This document shows, piece by piece, positions 32,809 through 43,745 of a stretch of 64,000 bases of DNA; position 1 is the stretch's first letter; each line of letters opens with the position of its first letter. Below the pieces are notes generated by a model. The model ran no database searches. It was not told the origin of the DNA and saw only the letters and a program-made list of their open reading frames with translations. The position numbers and the translations under genes are program-made. Origin of the DNA: Heterohyrax brucei. Taxonomy: Eukaryota; Chordata; Mammalia; Hyracoidea; Procaviidae. The stretch covers positions 68,605,431 to 68,669,430 of the forward strand of contig CM053146.1 in the NCBI GenBank assembly GCA_028571685.1, given 5' to 3'.

Positions 32809-33768
32809 ATGGGACCCAAAAAGCAACAGACAATTGTGGCATACAAGCAATCACTCATGGCTTCAGAAGGCTCCCAAACAAAGCAACCAAGGAGTTTTCC
32901 AGATGAAGAAACTTTTGTGAAAGTATCAGGAAGTGAATACAAATTGATCATATACAGGGCCCTTCTAGACCTTATACAAAATGCAGCAGAACAAAATGAA
33001 AAATTAAGCAAGTTGTTTAATCTTATGGAACACCAGTACTCTGAAATCCAACAGATCAAGAACAAAATCAATGACATAGAAACTTCCATGCAAACCCAAG
33101 AAAACAGAATGGAACAAATGGAAAAAAGAATTTCTGACTTGGAAGACAGAGCTACTGATGCCAGTGTCTATGAGCAGAAGTCAGAAAAAAGAAACAAGAA
33201 AAATGAAGAAACATTAAGAAGCATGTGGGACTCTATTAAGAGGAACAACCTTCGATTAATTGGAGTCCCTGAACAAGGTGAGACATCTGAGAACACAGAG
33301 AATATTGTTACTGAGCTGCTGAAAGAAAACTTCCCAGAAATCATGAAGGAAGAGAATATAGACATCTCAGATGCATATCGTACGCCACCCAATATAGATC
33401 TCAAAAGAAAGACTCCAAGGCATATTATAATCAAGCTTAACAAAATGAAACATAAGCAGCAACTCTTAAAGGCAGCAAGACTCAAGGCAAAGCTAACATT
33501 CAGAAGGAAACCCTGTAGGCTCTCGTCAGATTTCTCAGCAGAAACCATGCTGGCACGGAGACAGTGGCATAACACATTCAAAGCCTTGAAGGAGAAGTAC
33601 TTCCAACCAAGAATTATATATCCTGTAAAACTATCTTTCAAATACGAAAATGAAATTAAGACATTCCCAGATAAACAGAAACTCAGAGACTTTGTAAAAA
33701 CCAAACCCAAACTACAAGAAATACTGAAAGAAGCTCTTGGCTTTAGTTTAGAAGAACGAAACCACTAA
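32809..33768 (+). CDS. L1 ORF1 protein (RNA-binding chaperone), intact
   Basis: Uninterrupted 319-residue frame (human ORF1p is 338). In the L1 family this protein trimerises, binds L1 RNA in cis and acts as a nucleic-acid chaperone in the cytoplasmic L1 RNP. Visible parts: a basic N-terminus (MGPKKQQ), a heptad-rich coiled coil at about 65-135, an RRM from about 146 (NNLRLIGVPEQ) to about 238, and a C-terminal domain at about 240-319 with ARRQW (249-253), QPRIIYPVKLSF (266-277) and KLRDFV (291-296). The start at 32809 follows the 5' UTR and matches the family N-terminus. No damage is visible in the reading frame. Whether it is expressed cannot be seen from sequence. Confidence 0.93.
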   Translation: MGPKKQQTIVAYKQSLMASEGSQTKQPRSFPDEETFVKVSGSEYKLIIYRALLDLIQNAAEQNEKLSKLFNLMEHQYSEIQQIKNKINDIETSMQTQENRMEQMEKRISDLEDRATDASVYEQKSEKRNKKNEETLRSMWDSIKRNNLRLIGVPEQGETSENTENIVTELLKENFPEIMKEENIDISDAYRTPPNIDLKRKTPRHIIIKLNKMKHKQQLLKAARLKAKLTFRRKPCRLSSDFSAETMLARRQWHNTFKALKEKYFQPRIIYPVKLSFKYENEIKTFPDKQKLRDFVKTKPKLQEILKEALGFSLEERNH

Positions 33769-34182
33769 CTTTATATTTTAGAATGACACACTACTCAACA
33801 CTCATTTAGGGAAGGCTCCAAAGTAAATCACAGCTTTGATTTGGAAAGAAGCAATCCAGTGATCATCATGAAAACTATGGTGTCATCATAATAAAAGAGG
33901 GATGTACTCGTCATTATAGTCCTTCCAGATGGAGAGGAAGATGACCAGACTGGTAGTAATTAAAATTGGGTTTATAAATAGTTTATTAAGGGGGTTCATA
34001 GGGGCAGCTGTAAAGCACAACAAAGATGTATCATACCATTTCAAGAAATCTAACACACGAGTCTCAACAACTATAAAACCAGCTCTGAAAAAGGTGAAAA
34101 ATCAACTCACAAAAAAGAGTGTCTCAGAACAGACTAATAAGAACAACAGAGAAAACATCAACATAAAAATAAACATATCACA
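33769..34182 (+). other. Long ORF1-ORF2 spacer
   Basis: 414 bp between the two L1 ORFs, much longer than the roughly 60-bp human spacer. It holds an 88-residue lysine- and asparagine-rich open frame (33929-34195) that overlaps the ORF2 start by 13 bp. No domain recognised; probably incidental. Confidence 0.7.
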
Positions 34183-35352
34183 ATGTCAGCAATGAACACA
34201 TACCTATCAATAATTACATTGAATGTGAATGGACTGAATGCTCCAGTAAAGAGACACCGAGTGTCATCTTGGATCAAAAGACACGACCCATCCATATGTT
34301 GTCTACAAGAAACTCACTTGAGACCTAAAGACAGGAACAAACTGAAAATTAAAGGATGGAAGAATACATATCAAGCTAACAATGAACAAAGAAGAGCAGG
34401 GGTGGCAATTCTAATCTCAGACAAAATCAATTTTAATGCCAAATCCACCGTCGTGGACAAAGATGGACACTATTTATTGCTGAAAGGTTCAGTACACAAG
34501 CAAGACTTAACTATATTAAACATTTATGCACCTAATGTCAGAGCACCTAAATATGTCAAAGAAACACTGAATACTTTCAAAAGAGAGTTAGATGACTCCA
34601 CAATAATAGTGGGAGACTTTAACACTCCACTCTCATTACTAGACAGATCATCCAGAAAAAAGTTCAGTAAAGATACAGAAGACCTCATTGACACAATTAA
34701 CCAACTGAACCTCATTGATATATACAGAACTTTCCACCCATCAGCAGACAACTACACCTTCTTCTCCAGTGCACATGGAACATTCTCCAGAATTGACCAC
34801 GTGATAGGCCATAATGCAATGCTCAACAAAATCCATACCATTGAATTATTGCAAAGCATCTTCTCAGATCATAAAGCCATCAAAGTTGCCATCAATAGCA
34901 GAAAAAACAGAGATAGAAGGTGGAACTCTTGGAAACTGAACAACATCTTGCTCAAAAAAACATGGGTTATAGAGGAAATCAGGGATCAATTAAAGAAATT
35001 CACGGATTCCAATGAGAATGAAAACACTTCCTACCAGAACCTATGGGATACAGCCAAAGCAGTGCTCAGGGGTCTGTTTATCTCCATAAATGCACACATC
35101 TGGAAGGAAGAAAGAAACCGAATGAAGGAACTAACTCTACAGCTTGAACAAGTAGAAAGAGAACAACAGAGGAACCCCTCGAGCACTGGAAGAAAGGAGA
35201 TCATAAAGATTAGAGCAGAGCTAAATGAATTAGAGAATAGAAAAACAATTGAAAAAATTGAAAAGACCAAAAGCTGGTTTTTGAAAAGATCAACAAAATT
35301 GATAAACCACTGGCTAAACTTACTAAAGAAAAGCAGTAAAGGAAACAAATAA
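34183..35352 (+). CDS. L1 ORF2 N-terminal part: endonuclease domain only
   Basis: A 389-residue frame covering the apurinic-like endonuclease that nicks target DNA, plus part of the linker. The family's full length is about 1,275 residues, so RT and the cysteine-rich end are absent. All recognisable endonuclease catalytic residues are present at canonical positions: N14 (LNVNGLN), E43 (QETH), Y115 (IYAP), D145 and N147 (GDFNT), T192, D205 (RIDH), S228, D229 and H230 (SDHK). Near 35278-35282 a T-run appears one base short against the family. The reading then leaves the L1 frame and stops at 35352; the original frame also has a TAA at 35337. The start MSAMNTYLSIITLN agrees with the family. Confidence 0.9.
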   Translation: MSAMNTYLSIITLNVNGLNAPVKRHRVSSWIKRHDPSICCLQETHLRPKDRNKLKIKGWKNTYQANNEQRRAGVAILISDKINFNAKSTVVDKDGHYLLLKGSVHKQDLTILNIYAPNVRAPKYVKETLNTFKRELDDSTIIVGDFNTPLSLLDRSSRKKFSKDTEDLIDTINQLNLIDIYRTFHPSADNYTFFSSAHGTFSRIDHVIGHNAMLNKIHTIELLQSIFSDHKAIKVAINSRKNRDRRWNSWKLNNILLKKTWVIEEIRDQLKKFTDSNENENTSYQNLWDTAKAVLRGLFISINAHIWKEERNRMKELTLQLEQVEREQQRNPSSTGRKEIIKIRAELNELENRKTIEKIEKTKSWFLKRSTKLINHWLNLLKKSSKGNK

Positions 35353-35495
35353 CCCAAATTAGAAATGAGAAGGGAGTTGTCACCCCAGATGCAACAGAAA
35401 TCAAAAATATCATAACAGAATACTATAAAAAATTATTAAATGGGAATCTAATTTTCTGTATCATAAACTTTCATCTAAAACACAACAATATACTA

Positions 35496-35934
35496 CTTAA
35501 CAAAAAAAGATACCCTTGTACCAATAAGCAGTAAAAACTATGTTGGTCACTGACATTCAAGGAAATTCTTAAGGAAGAACTACAGGGAATGACCATTAAT
35601 ACCATAATATAATCATCTTATAATTCATTATTCTAAAGTTTCATGTGATATTTTTGTTGTTTAAGATTGATTCTTTACTATTGATTCAATTAATCTAATT
35701 ATTAAATTTATATTTCTAATTTAATTATTAAAGCACTTAAAGTCTTAGAACATAATGAAGTTTGCTACTGAAAAAGTGAGTTGGTTTGGATGGAAGTGGG
35801 ATTCATAGAAACTGCCATCACTGTGAAATATTTGGATAAATAACATAAAGGTTATCATCAATAGAAGCAGCTTAATAAAGTACACTAGGGTTATTGTGAT
35901 GATTATCAAATAATAAAGTTCTTATTATATTATC
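35496..35934. other. Unassigned AT-rich interval
   Basis: No family or gene recognised. Confidence 0.4.
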
Positions 35935-36439
35935 TATCATGGATTGAATTGTGTCCCCCTCTCCCAAAATATCTGTTAAGTTGGCTGGAGTATAATTTCC
36001 AGGATTGTATGATTGTCTAACATTTTATCATCTGATGTGACTTCTGTACATGTTCAAAACTCTATTGCTAGAACAGAAACAGGTTACTGACTGTTATACT
36101 GATGAAATCTATAAAATTAGTGTCTTAAGCCAATCTATTTTGAGATATAAAAGACAGAAGCAGGACAAGAGATGTTGTGACATCACACCACCAAGAAAGC
36201 GGTACTGGAGCAAAGCGTGTCCTTTGGACCTGAGGGTCCTATGCTGAGATGGTCTTAGGAAAAGTAAACATTGATGAGAAGGACCTTCCTCTAGAACCAA
36301 CAGAGAAAGAAAGCCTTTCCCTGCAGCCAGTTCCTGAATTTGGATTTGTAACCTATTGGACTGTGAAGCAATAAATTTCTCTTTGTTTAAGCCATCTACT
36401 TGTGGTATCTCTGTTGAGCAGCACTAGATAACCAGAACA
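35935..36439 (+). mobile_element. Solo LTR, ERVL/MaLR-like
   Basis: Starts TATCATGGATTGAATTGTG, contains TTTTGAGATATAAAAGACAG (TATA-like) and an AATAAA near 36371, and ends AGATAACCAGAACA. No matching 5-bp flanks. Looks complete as an LTR, with no internal region. Confidence 0.8.
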
Positions 36440-38345
36440 GTGTCTGTCACTGTTATTGAGCAGTATTACTACTCAGTGCATATTAGCTATTATTGAGCAT
36501 AAGCTGTACTAACTTTCGGTCTGTTTGCACAGCTCTTTTTTTTGGATAGAGTTAATAGCAGAAATGCCAAAAAAAGAAATTTTTATAGGTCATTGTCATC
36601 TGACTCTGGTCAATAACACCAAAAATATCATGAGAAAACATCTCCATTTTTAGAATCTAAAGTCTAAAACTATTGAAAGTTTCCTGAAACATTTGTGCTT
36701 TTTAAAGAAATGGAACCCTTGTTATCAACATGTATTATCGCAAATTTATATACATATATATATATTATAAAAGATGAGAGTGCAAATTCTTGTAAATTGA
36801 ATGTCTTTTCATAATAGTTCTTCATTCTTATTTTATAGTGGTATATTTCCTAAGTTCTGAAACCATTCAGTTATCAGTACCTTCTGCGTTCTGCTATGGT
36901 GTAACCATGAAAACAAAAGCTTTTTCTCAGGCACATACTGGAATTAATAGCTACATTTTCATGACTATTTAAATAGCTCCATTCTGGCTCTTTGCCATCA
37001 CACCCTGTCAGATTTTAGTTAAACCCTCCTGTGTGGGAGATTATATATATATATATCACATACCACCACATTGTTTGGAATGCCAGGTACAATAAATAAC
37101 CTGAATTTGGGGCTATAATGTGTGTTTTTTGTTTTGTTTTTTCTTTTTTGAAGACCAATTCAGTGATTCTAATAGCACCACCAACAGGTACATCAAAGGC
37201 AGGACAACAGCTTGGACATTAGACATTGTTTCTTTTCTCTCTCACTTCCTGCTTGGTAATCCAAGAGGAAAAAAAGAGCAACAGTCTGGATTCATACCCC
37301 AGTCTACACTCCTGTCTAGAGATTAGGATGCTGACCACTGAGAGGAAACATACAACTTTTTAGGTTTACAGGTCTGTATCTGTAAACTGCTGAGGATGCA
37401 CTAGACTGCATATGCTATCTTTGATTCTGAAGGTTATGATTATCAATGAAGGAAAAATCAAAACAAACAAAAAAATGCCCGCCTTCACAGAACTCAAAAT
37501 TTCATCCATGAATATTCAAACCTGCTTCCTTTTCTTGCAGAAGAAAGGAGCCGTGAGAAGGGAGACATAAGCAGGAAGATTGTATACAGAGGCTTATTTT
37601 ATTTGTTGCACTACTGAGAATGCTGCACACATTTTTCAGCCTTCATAACATCTGTAAGAGCACTGTAGACCTTAGAGACTCATGGGAAATTTTAATAAAT
37701 ATTAAAAGGAAGTATGAGAATCATGAGTAATACTATAAGCTTAAGGATTTCATAGTTGCTGTTTTGCAGGCAATCGGCTGCTAAACAGATGCTTTCTCAT
37801 CATCACCTAGTACAAAATGAAAAGGAAATAAAACCTTGAAAAAGAAAACAAAAATGAGCATATCATATATTTAAAAACCAAGTGTATTTGTAATTAAAAT
37901 AGAAATAGACAAGCACATGTTCAGTGAAACATCATAATGCTACCATAAGAAAATATTAGATTAATTTCATATTCCGTTTTGAAAACTTAGAATGCAATCT
38001 ATTTTGATTTGAACAGTTCTTAACTGTAGACTGTACAGTCATTTCCTTATAGGACTGTGTAGCCCATCTCACAAGTTCAGTATTAAACCTTGAGTTTGGA
38101 GGTAGAACACATAAGAAAACTGCTGAATGTCCTCAATCACCACTTTATTCCACTATGGGGAAAGAAAACTAGAAGACGAGGTGGGTGGGAACAGATGCTA
38201 GTTAAGTAGAATTCCACTTGGGTTATTTCAAGATGTAAATCCTCTACAATCTGAATTTATGATTAATTTTCTATTCATGTGGTATGATATTGTTGTAGCT
38301 GAGAAACAGAAGTTTGGCCAACAAATGTTTAGAGTAAATGATATC
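36440..38345. other. Unassigned interval with TA microsatellites
   Basis: (TA)n tracts at about 36750-36768 and 37041-37056. No gene or family recognised. The open frames are short and domain-free. Confidence 0.5.
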
Positions 38346-38349
38346 TTCA

Positions 38350-38520
38350 TTTTGAATATCCTGCTAGTTAATGGCTTTTGATAAATTGCCTAAACTTGCT
38401 GGGCATCACTCCCCTTCATTTAAGATGGAGGTGATCCCGATGTTAATCCTACCATGTTGTCATTAAGAATTAAATATGCATATATACTATGTATGTGAAA
38501 TTTCAAGAAAACATTTTGTT
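38350..38520 (+). mobile_element. MIR SINE relic
   Basis: Sense MIR order: TAAATTGCCTAAACTTGCTG, TTTAAGATGGAGGTGATCCC, GTTGTCATTAAGAATTAAAT. Confidence 0.6.
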
Positions 38521-39800
38521 TAAAGCCTTGGAAATAAGAAGTAAAAAGTAAAAGCCAATTTCACTATTAAAAATAATAAGCTAATTAATTAGGACACATG
38601 ATCATATGCTGAGAAAGGCCAATATTATGAGATCATAAAAGCTGATACAAAATAATGATAATAATGAAAAGATCAGTGAAGCTCAAATACGGAAGAAGAA
38701 AACCAACCATGTTTTTATAAAGACAAAAAGGCAGGGTTCCTTGTTTTGCTGTTTGGTACCCTGTAATGCAGCAGGACAAGAAGCAGGGCCAAGATAGCAA
38801 AGTAAATGTACTCTTCCTATAATCCCTTTAACAGCAAAGATCACAAAAAGCACAGTTTATTCAATTATATATGACATTCTAGGTGCCCTAAACATCAAAG
38901 GCAAAGTTGAGAAATTAGACTCAGTGACAAAGAGTAGATCCAGAAGTACCTAGGACTGTCCAGACCTGACCCCCTGAGCATCAGGGTCCCTCAGGCAGAT
39001 CAGTGGTGGTGAGCTTGGTGAACAGAGAAATGATTTTCAGAAAGCATCTTCAACAGTGCGAGGGACTGAGCAGCACAGAGCCTACTCACATCTCCAAAAT
39101 CAGTGAAAAATGGCATTTAATCATCAAAAGCTAAGTAAATTGCATTTAATCTACTGCATGAGGATCTAAATCTTTCCTTCAGGATAAAACTCTCTCCCTT
39201 TTCTCCATACTGCCCTCTCCGTTCTCAGCACTGAGCCTGGCTCCTGAGTCTAATGCCATTTCCTGTGCCAGAAGTAGAAATCCTTATTCATGCCCTGAGT
39301 CATTCTGCTAGACTTGAAGAAGGAACAATTTAACAAACAAGGGAGAGAAATGAACAAACGCAGTAATCTGCCAGCTCCCCTAAACTGGAAATTCAGGGCA
39401 GAAACAGTTCCTTTGCCTAGGCTCAGGCATAAGGGGCCATGCCTTCCTCACACTCACTAACATCTGTCAGCCTCCTGCCTTTCTCAGAGTATGTAGCCAG
39501 GTATTTGTGCCTACACCAATCACTGCTGCCCATATAGGATTGTAGGGGAGAGGCTCCAACACCCACTTTGTGACCAAATACCTGGTCCTGTGAGCTGAAT
39601 ACAACAGGAAAAGTAAATGGATGCCTGAGCTCACTGTTTAGCAATAGTTCTAACCACCCAGTGGCAGGACATTAGAACCTCAAAGGTGCCTATACTCAAA
39701 CTAGCTCACAAAACCATCCTATTTGGGCATTTGAAAACAAAATAGAAAGCTAGAACACAGCAAACAAATGCAAAATAAATACAGTAGCTTACTGATGGCT

Positions 39801-39839
39801 CTATGAGTCAGATCCAACTTGACGGCACTTGGCTTTGGC
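39801..39839 (+). mobile_element. 39-bp AfroSINE-like tail micro-insertion
   Basis: CTATGAGTCAGATCCAACTT continues through GACGGCACTTGGCTTTGGC. Flanked by a perfect 11-bp duplication TACTGATGGCT (39790-39800 and 39840-39850). An extremely 5'-truncated copy. Confidence 0.92.
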
Positions 39840-40547
39840 TACTGATGGCTCAGAGATAACAGTAAAAACCAAATTGCTTAAAGAGGCAGATCATAACGGC
39901 TTCAAAAACTTCCCACACCAAAAATAAATAAATAAATAAAATCCAGAACTTTGCCGGATGAAGAGAATATCCCAGAATTATCAGAGGTAGAATTCAAAAG
40001 ATTGATATTTACAACTCTTGAAGAGATCAGAATGGGAATCAGGCAAAACACAGAATCTCATAATGATGAACAGGCTGCAAGAAAGCATGGAGAAATGGCA
40101 TGCAGAAATTCAACAGATTAATAATAAAATCACAGAAGCAGGCAATTTTATAAAAAGTTAAAAGAACAGAATTGAGGAAATGAAAGTCAGAATTTGTAAG
40201 ACTGAAGATAAAACACTTTACAAGAACACATTTGAGGAAAAATAAGATAAAAGTATTTTAAAAAATGAAGAAACACTGAGAATTACTTGGGATTCTATGA
40301 AGAGGAATCTCTGAGTGATTGGTGTTCCATACCACAAGGGGTGAATTACAGAAAACAGGGAGAATTGTTGAAGATTTATTGACAGAAAAATTCCCTGATA
40401 CCATGAAAGATGAGAAGATACCTGTCCAAGACACCCATCAAAATCAACACAAGATAGATCCCAAAAGAAAGACAGTAAGTCGTGTTATAATCAAATCTAC
40501 CAAAACTGAAAATAAGGAGAGAATTTTAAACGTGGTTATGGAGAAAC

Positions 40548-40722
40548 AGGAAACAATGGTGTTGTAGTGGTTAAGTCTTACAGCTGCTAAGCAGAAGGTC
40601 AGCAGTTCAAATCTGCTAGGTGCTCCTTGGAAATTCTATGGGTAATTCTACTGCGTCTATTCGATCACTATGAGTTGGAATCAACTCGATGGCAGCTGGG
40701 TTTGTGTGTGTAGGGATAAACA
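40548..40722 (+). mobile_element. AfroSINE inside old L1 ORF1
   Basis: Near-full sense copy: AACAATGGTGTTGTAGTGGT, AAGGTCAGCAGTTCAAATCT, TGAGTTGGAATCAACTCGAT, tail GGGTTTGTGTGTG. ORF1 continues on both sides. Confidence 0.9.
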
Positions 40723-41386
40723 AAAAAATTGTCTACAAAGGAGAGTCAATAAGACTCAGTTCTGACTACTCAACAGAAGCTATGCAGGCAAGAAGGCAAC
40801 AGGGTGACCTATACAAAGCCTTGAAGAAAAACAATTCCCAGCCAAGAACTGAATATCTAGCAAAAATGTCTCTCAAATATGATGATGAAATTAGGACATT
40901 TCCAGGTGAGAAGTTTATGGAGTTTGCAAAAACTGAACTAAAATTACAAGAAAATTGAAAACATCAAATAACAAACCAAGGTAGATCATAAGACAGAGCA
41001 ACTAGATGTCAACCAAGAGACAGAAATTAAAAAAATGAATCAAAGCTAAAACAGTATAAATATTTCCCTATTTTTGGTGTTTTAGCTCTGATTTATTTTT
41101 GCAAGTTCCCTGTCTCAGGTGTCATTATGTAAAACATGCAATTATAACAAACAAAACTGAAAATGTAGTCACATATCTTTCATAAATAGATGGAAAATGC
41201 AAAGGAAACAAAAGTTTGAAAAGGAAAACAAAAATGAGCATACTATATGTGGGAAGGAAGTCAAAATGATACAAAGAATATTAAAGATGGGTTTAAATTT
41301 ACAAAAATGGGGTAAATAGTAAGGTAACTACAAAGGACACTAACAATTCTACATATCAAAATTTAAAAAAAGAAAAAGAAAAACAC

Positions 41387-43485
41387 GATGTCTTAGCAAA
41401 TAGAAAACCAATAATAATGAAACGTTGGACTTTGGAAAGGGAAGAAGCCCCAGATAAGTACAGCACTTCTGAAGAAGAACACACTGGGAGGCCTCTCACT
41501 ACCTTACTTTAGGACCTATTACACTGTCGCAGTTCCCAAAACAGCCTGAAACAAGATCCATACCTCACACCTTGTACAAAAACCCAGCTCAACCTGGATA
41601 AAAGACCTAAATATCAAATCTAAAATGGTAAAGCTCATCCAAGAAAAAATAGGATCAACAACGGAAGTTTTAACACACAATGCAGACGGACTTCAAAACC
41701 TGACAAAGCACAATCAATAGAAGGGAAAACAGACAAATGAGAACTACTAAGAACCAAACACTTTTGCTCATCCAAAGACTTCATCAAAAGAATTAAAGGA
41801 CCACCTACAGAATGAGAAAAAATATTTGGCAACTGTATGTCAGGCTGACGTCTAATCTCCATAATCAAAAAGAAAAAGATAAATAATCCAATTAAGTGAT
41901 GGGCAAAGGAGATGGACAGAGCTTCTCTAAAGAGGAGATCCCGGCAGCCAAAAAACACAGGCGGACATGCTCACGATCATTAGCTATGAAAGAAATTCAA
42001 ATCAAAACTACAATGGGATACCTTCTTAGTCTAACAAGGTTGGCCATGATCCAAAAAAAATGCAAAACAACAATTGCTGGAGAGGTGTGGAGAAATTGGA
42101 ACTCTCCTACACTGTGGTGGGATTGCAAAATGGTGCAACCTCTCCGGAAAGCAACCTGGCACTTCTTTGAAAAGCTGGAATATATGTACCATTTGGCCCA
42201 GTAATTCCATGGCTTGGAATATATCCTACAGAATCCAAGCCATTCACACCAACCGGTACGTGCACACGAATGTTTATTGCAGCACAGTTTATGATAGCAA
42301 AAACATGGACTCAACCCAAATGCCCAACAACAGAGGAATGGATAGGTAAACTATGATACATACACTGAGTGGAGCACTATGCGATGATAAAGAACAATGA
42401 TGATTTTCGGAAACACTTCATAACCTGGTTTCATTATGTTGAATGAAAGTAGTCAGCAACAAAAGGACAAATATTGTATAAGACCCCTGCAAAAAGACCT
42501 TAAAAACAGACTCATACACAGAAGAAAAGACTCTTTGATGGCTTCAAGTGGGGGGTGAAGGGAAGGGAGGAGAGAGTAGGGTATAGATCAGATAGTTGAT
42601 AGAAATTTGGTTGGGTGAAATCTGTGACAGCACACGTTAGAAAGAAGATCAATATTACCTGGACTTCAGCATGGCATGATTACTCCTCCCATCTTAACCC
42701 AGTATTGCAAGGGCAGCGTAGCTGGGGTGGGGGATGGGGATCATGCTTTCGGGGGAAATTGAGGGCAATTGGCACAACTAGCATTTTGCGAAGAGAGTCT
42801 TCTGCACCCCACATTGGTGAGTGGCATCTGGGGTCGTAAAATCTGCCAAGGTACCATCTGAGATACAATAAATGATCCCAACTCATCAGGAACAGATGAT
42901 CCCCAAGGACCAAAATGAAATGGGGGAAAGAGAACCCAGAAGACAGAGAGACCCTCATGAGTGGGTGACTACATCGACATATGACTGGAAGAACTAGATG
43001 GTGCCCAGTCACCATCAGCGATAGCCGTGATGGGGCTCTCAAAATTGAGTGTCACTGGCAACACAAGACAGAAAAGGAGTGCACCTTGAGATTTCCACTA
43101 AAAGACCACAATTGATGGTCCAGAGGCCTCGGGGTTCCCCTGGGAGCATGGCCCCTGACCCTGATGATGCCCCTCTCCATAAATCATAATGGAGGTCAAC
43201 TCTTCTGACAGGAATGCATTGGACTTGACAACTCAGAGTGACCATATCGTATGTATATTTTATGGTTCTATGCATCTATTGGATGTTGTCCTGCTGACCT
43301 CTTACTGGAGGCGGGGGAGAAGGTGGAGAGGAGGGGATATGAAATTGCTGGGAGGATAAGACATGTATGGAGTAAAGAGGAAGAGTGCTGTCACCAGGTA
43401 GGTATAGCAGTTGGAGCTGCACATAGGCTGGCATGCAATTTATTTGGAAATGTATGTTTTCACTCAATCATAATAAAAAAAAAAA
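41387..43485 (+). mobile_element. L1 3' end (ORF2 C-terminal part and 3' UTR) nested in the old L1
   Basis: ORF2 text from about 41.43 kb (AAAGGGAAGAAGCCCCAGAT), the ORF2 end, then a 3' UTR with ACATTGGTGAGTGGCATCTG and a poly-A tail at about 43472-43484. At about 41548 the text jumps from CAAAACAGCCTG to AAACAAGATCCATACC, so about 200 bp of ORF2 is missing. A left AAAGAAAAACAC and right AAAGAAAACAC pair may be the target duplication. Not coding. Confidence 0.85.
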
Positions 43486-43745
43486 TTGGAAAGAAAACAC
43501 ATAAAGAAAAATGACTCACTACAGAAAATTAAATGGAATAAAGTAATTGTCAAGAACACAAACACACACATGAAAAAATCACTAAACCCCTACCTATCAA
43601 TATTTAGGCTGAATGTAAATGGATTAAGTACACCAATAAAGAACCAGAGTGGCAGAATGGATAAGAAAACACAAACAGCCTATCTGCTGCCTACAAGAGA
43701 CATACTTTAGACTTAAAGACACAAACTAAAATTCAAAGGAAGTAT

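Larger units (their letters stand above)
31816..35430 (+). mobile_element. Young L1 with complete 5' end, truncated in ORF2, with TSD
   Basis: Begins with the L1 5' terminus (GGGCGGAGTCAAGATGACCG). It has a GC-rich 5' UTR of about 990 bp, intact ORF1, a 414-bp spacer and ORF2 through the endonuclease domain and linker. It stops near TACTATAAAA in ORF2 before RT, without 3' UTR or long poly-A. The 14-bp AATTATTAAATGGG occurs at 31802-31815 and 35431-35444 (18 bp with one mismatch: 31798-31815 and 35427-35444). The insertion is therefore a retrotransposition product that lacks the L1 3' end, the reverse of ordinary 5' truncation. Confidence 0.92.
31690..35495 (+). mobile_element. Old L1 3' UTR hosting the young L1
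   Basis: The flanks 31690-31815 and 35431-35495 appear to be one L1 3'-UTR tail. The right part has AAACTTTCATCTAAAACACA, the L1 terminal block. The young L1 at 31816-35430 interrupts it. Confidence 0.55.

Noticed and set aside
33168-33710. 180-residue open frame on the minus strand
   Set aside because: Exactly antisense to intact L1 ORF1. The hydrophobic, Ser/Leu-rich composition is the usual shadow of an A-rich coding strand.
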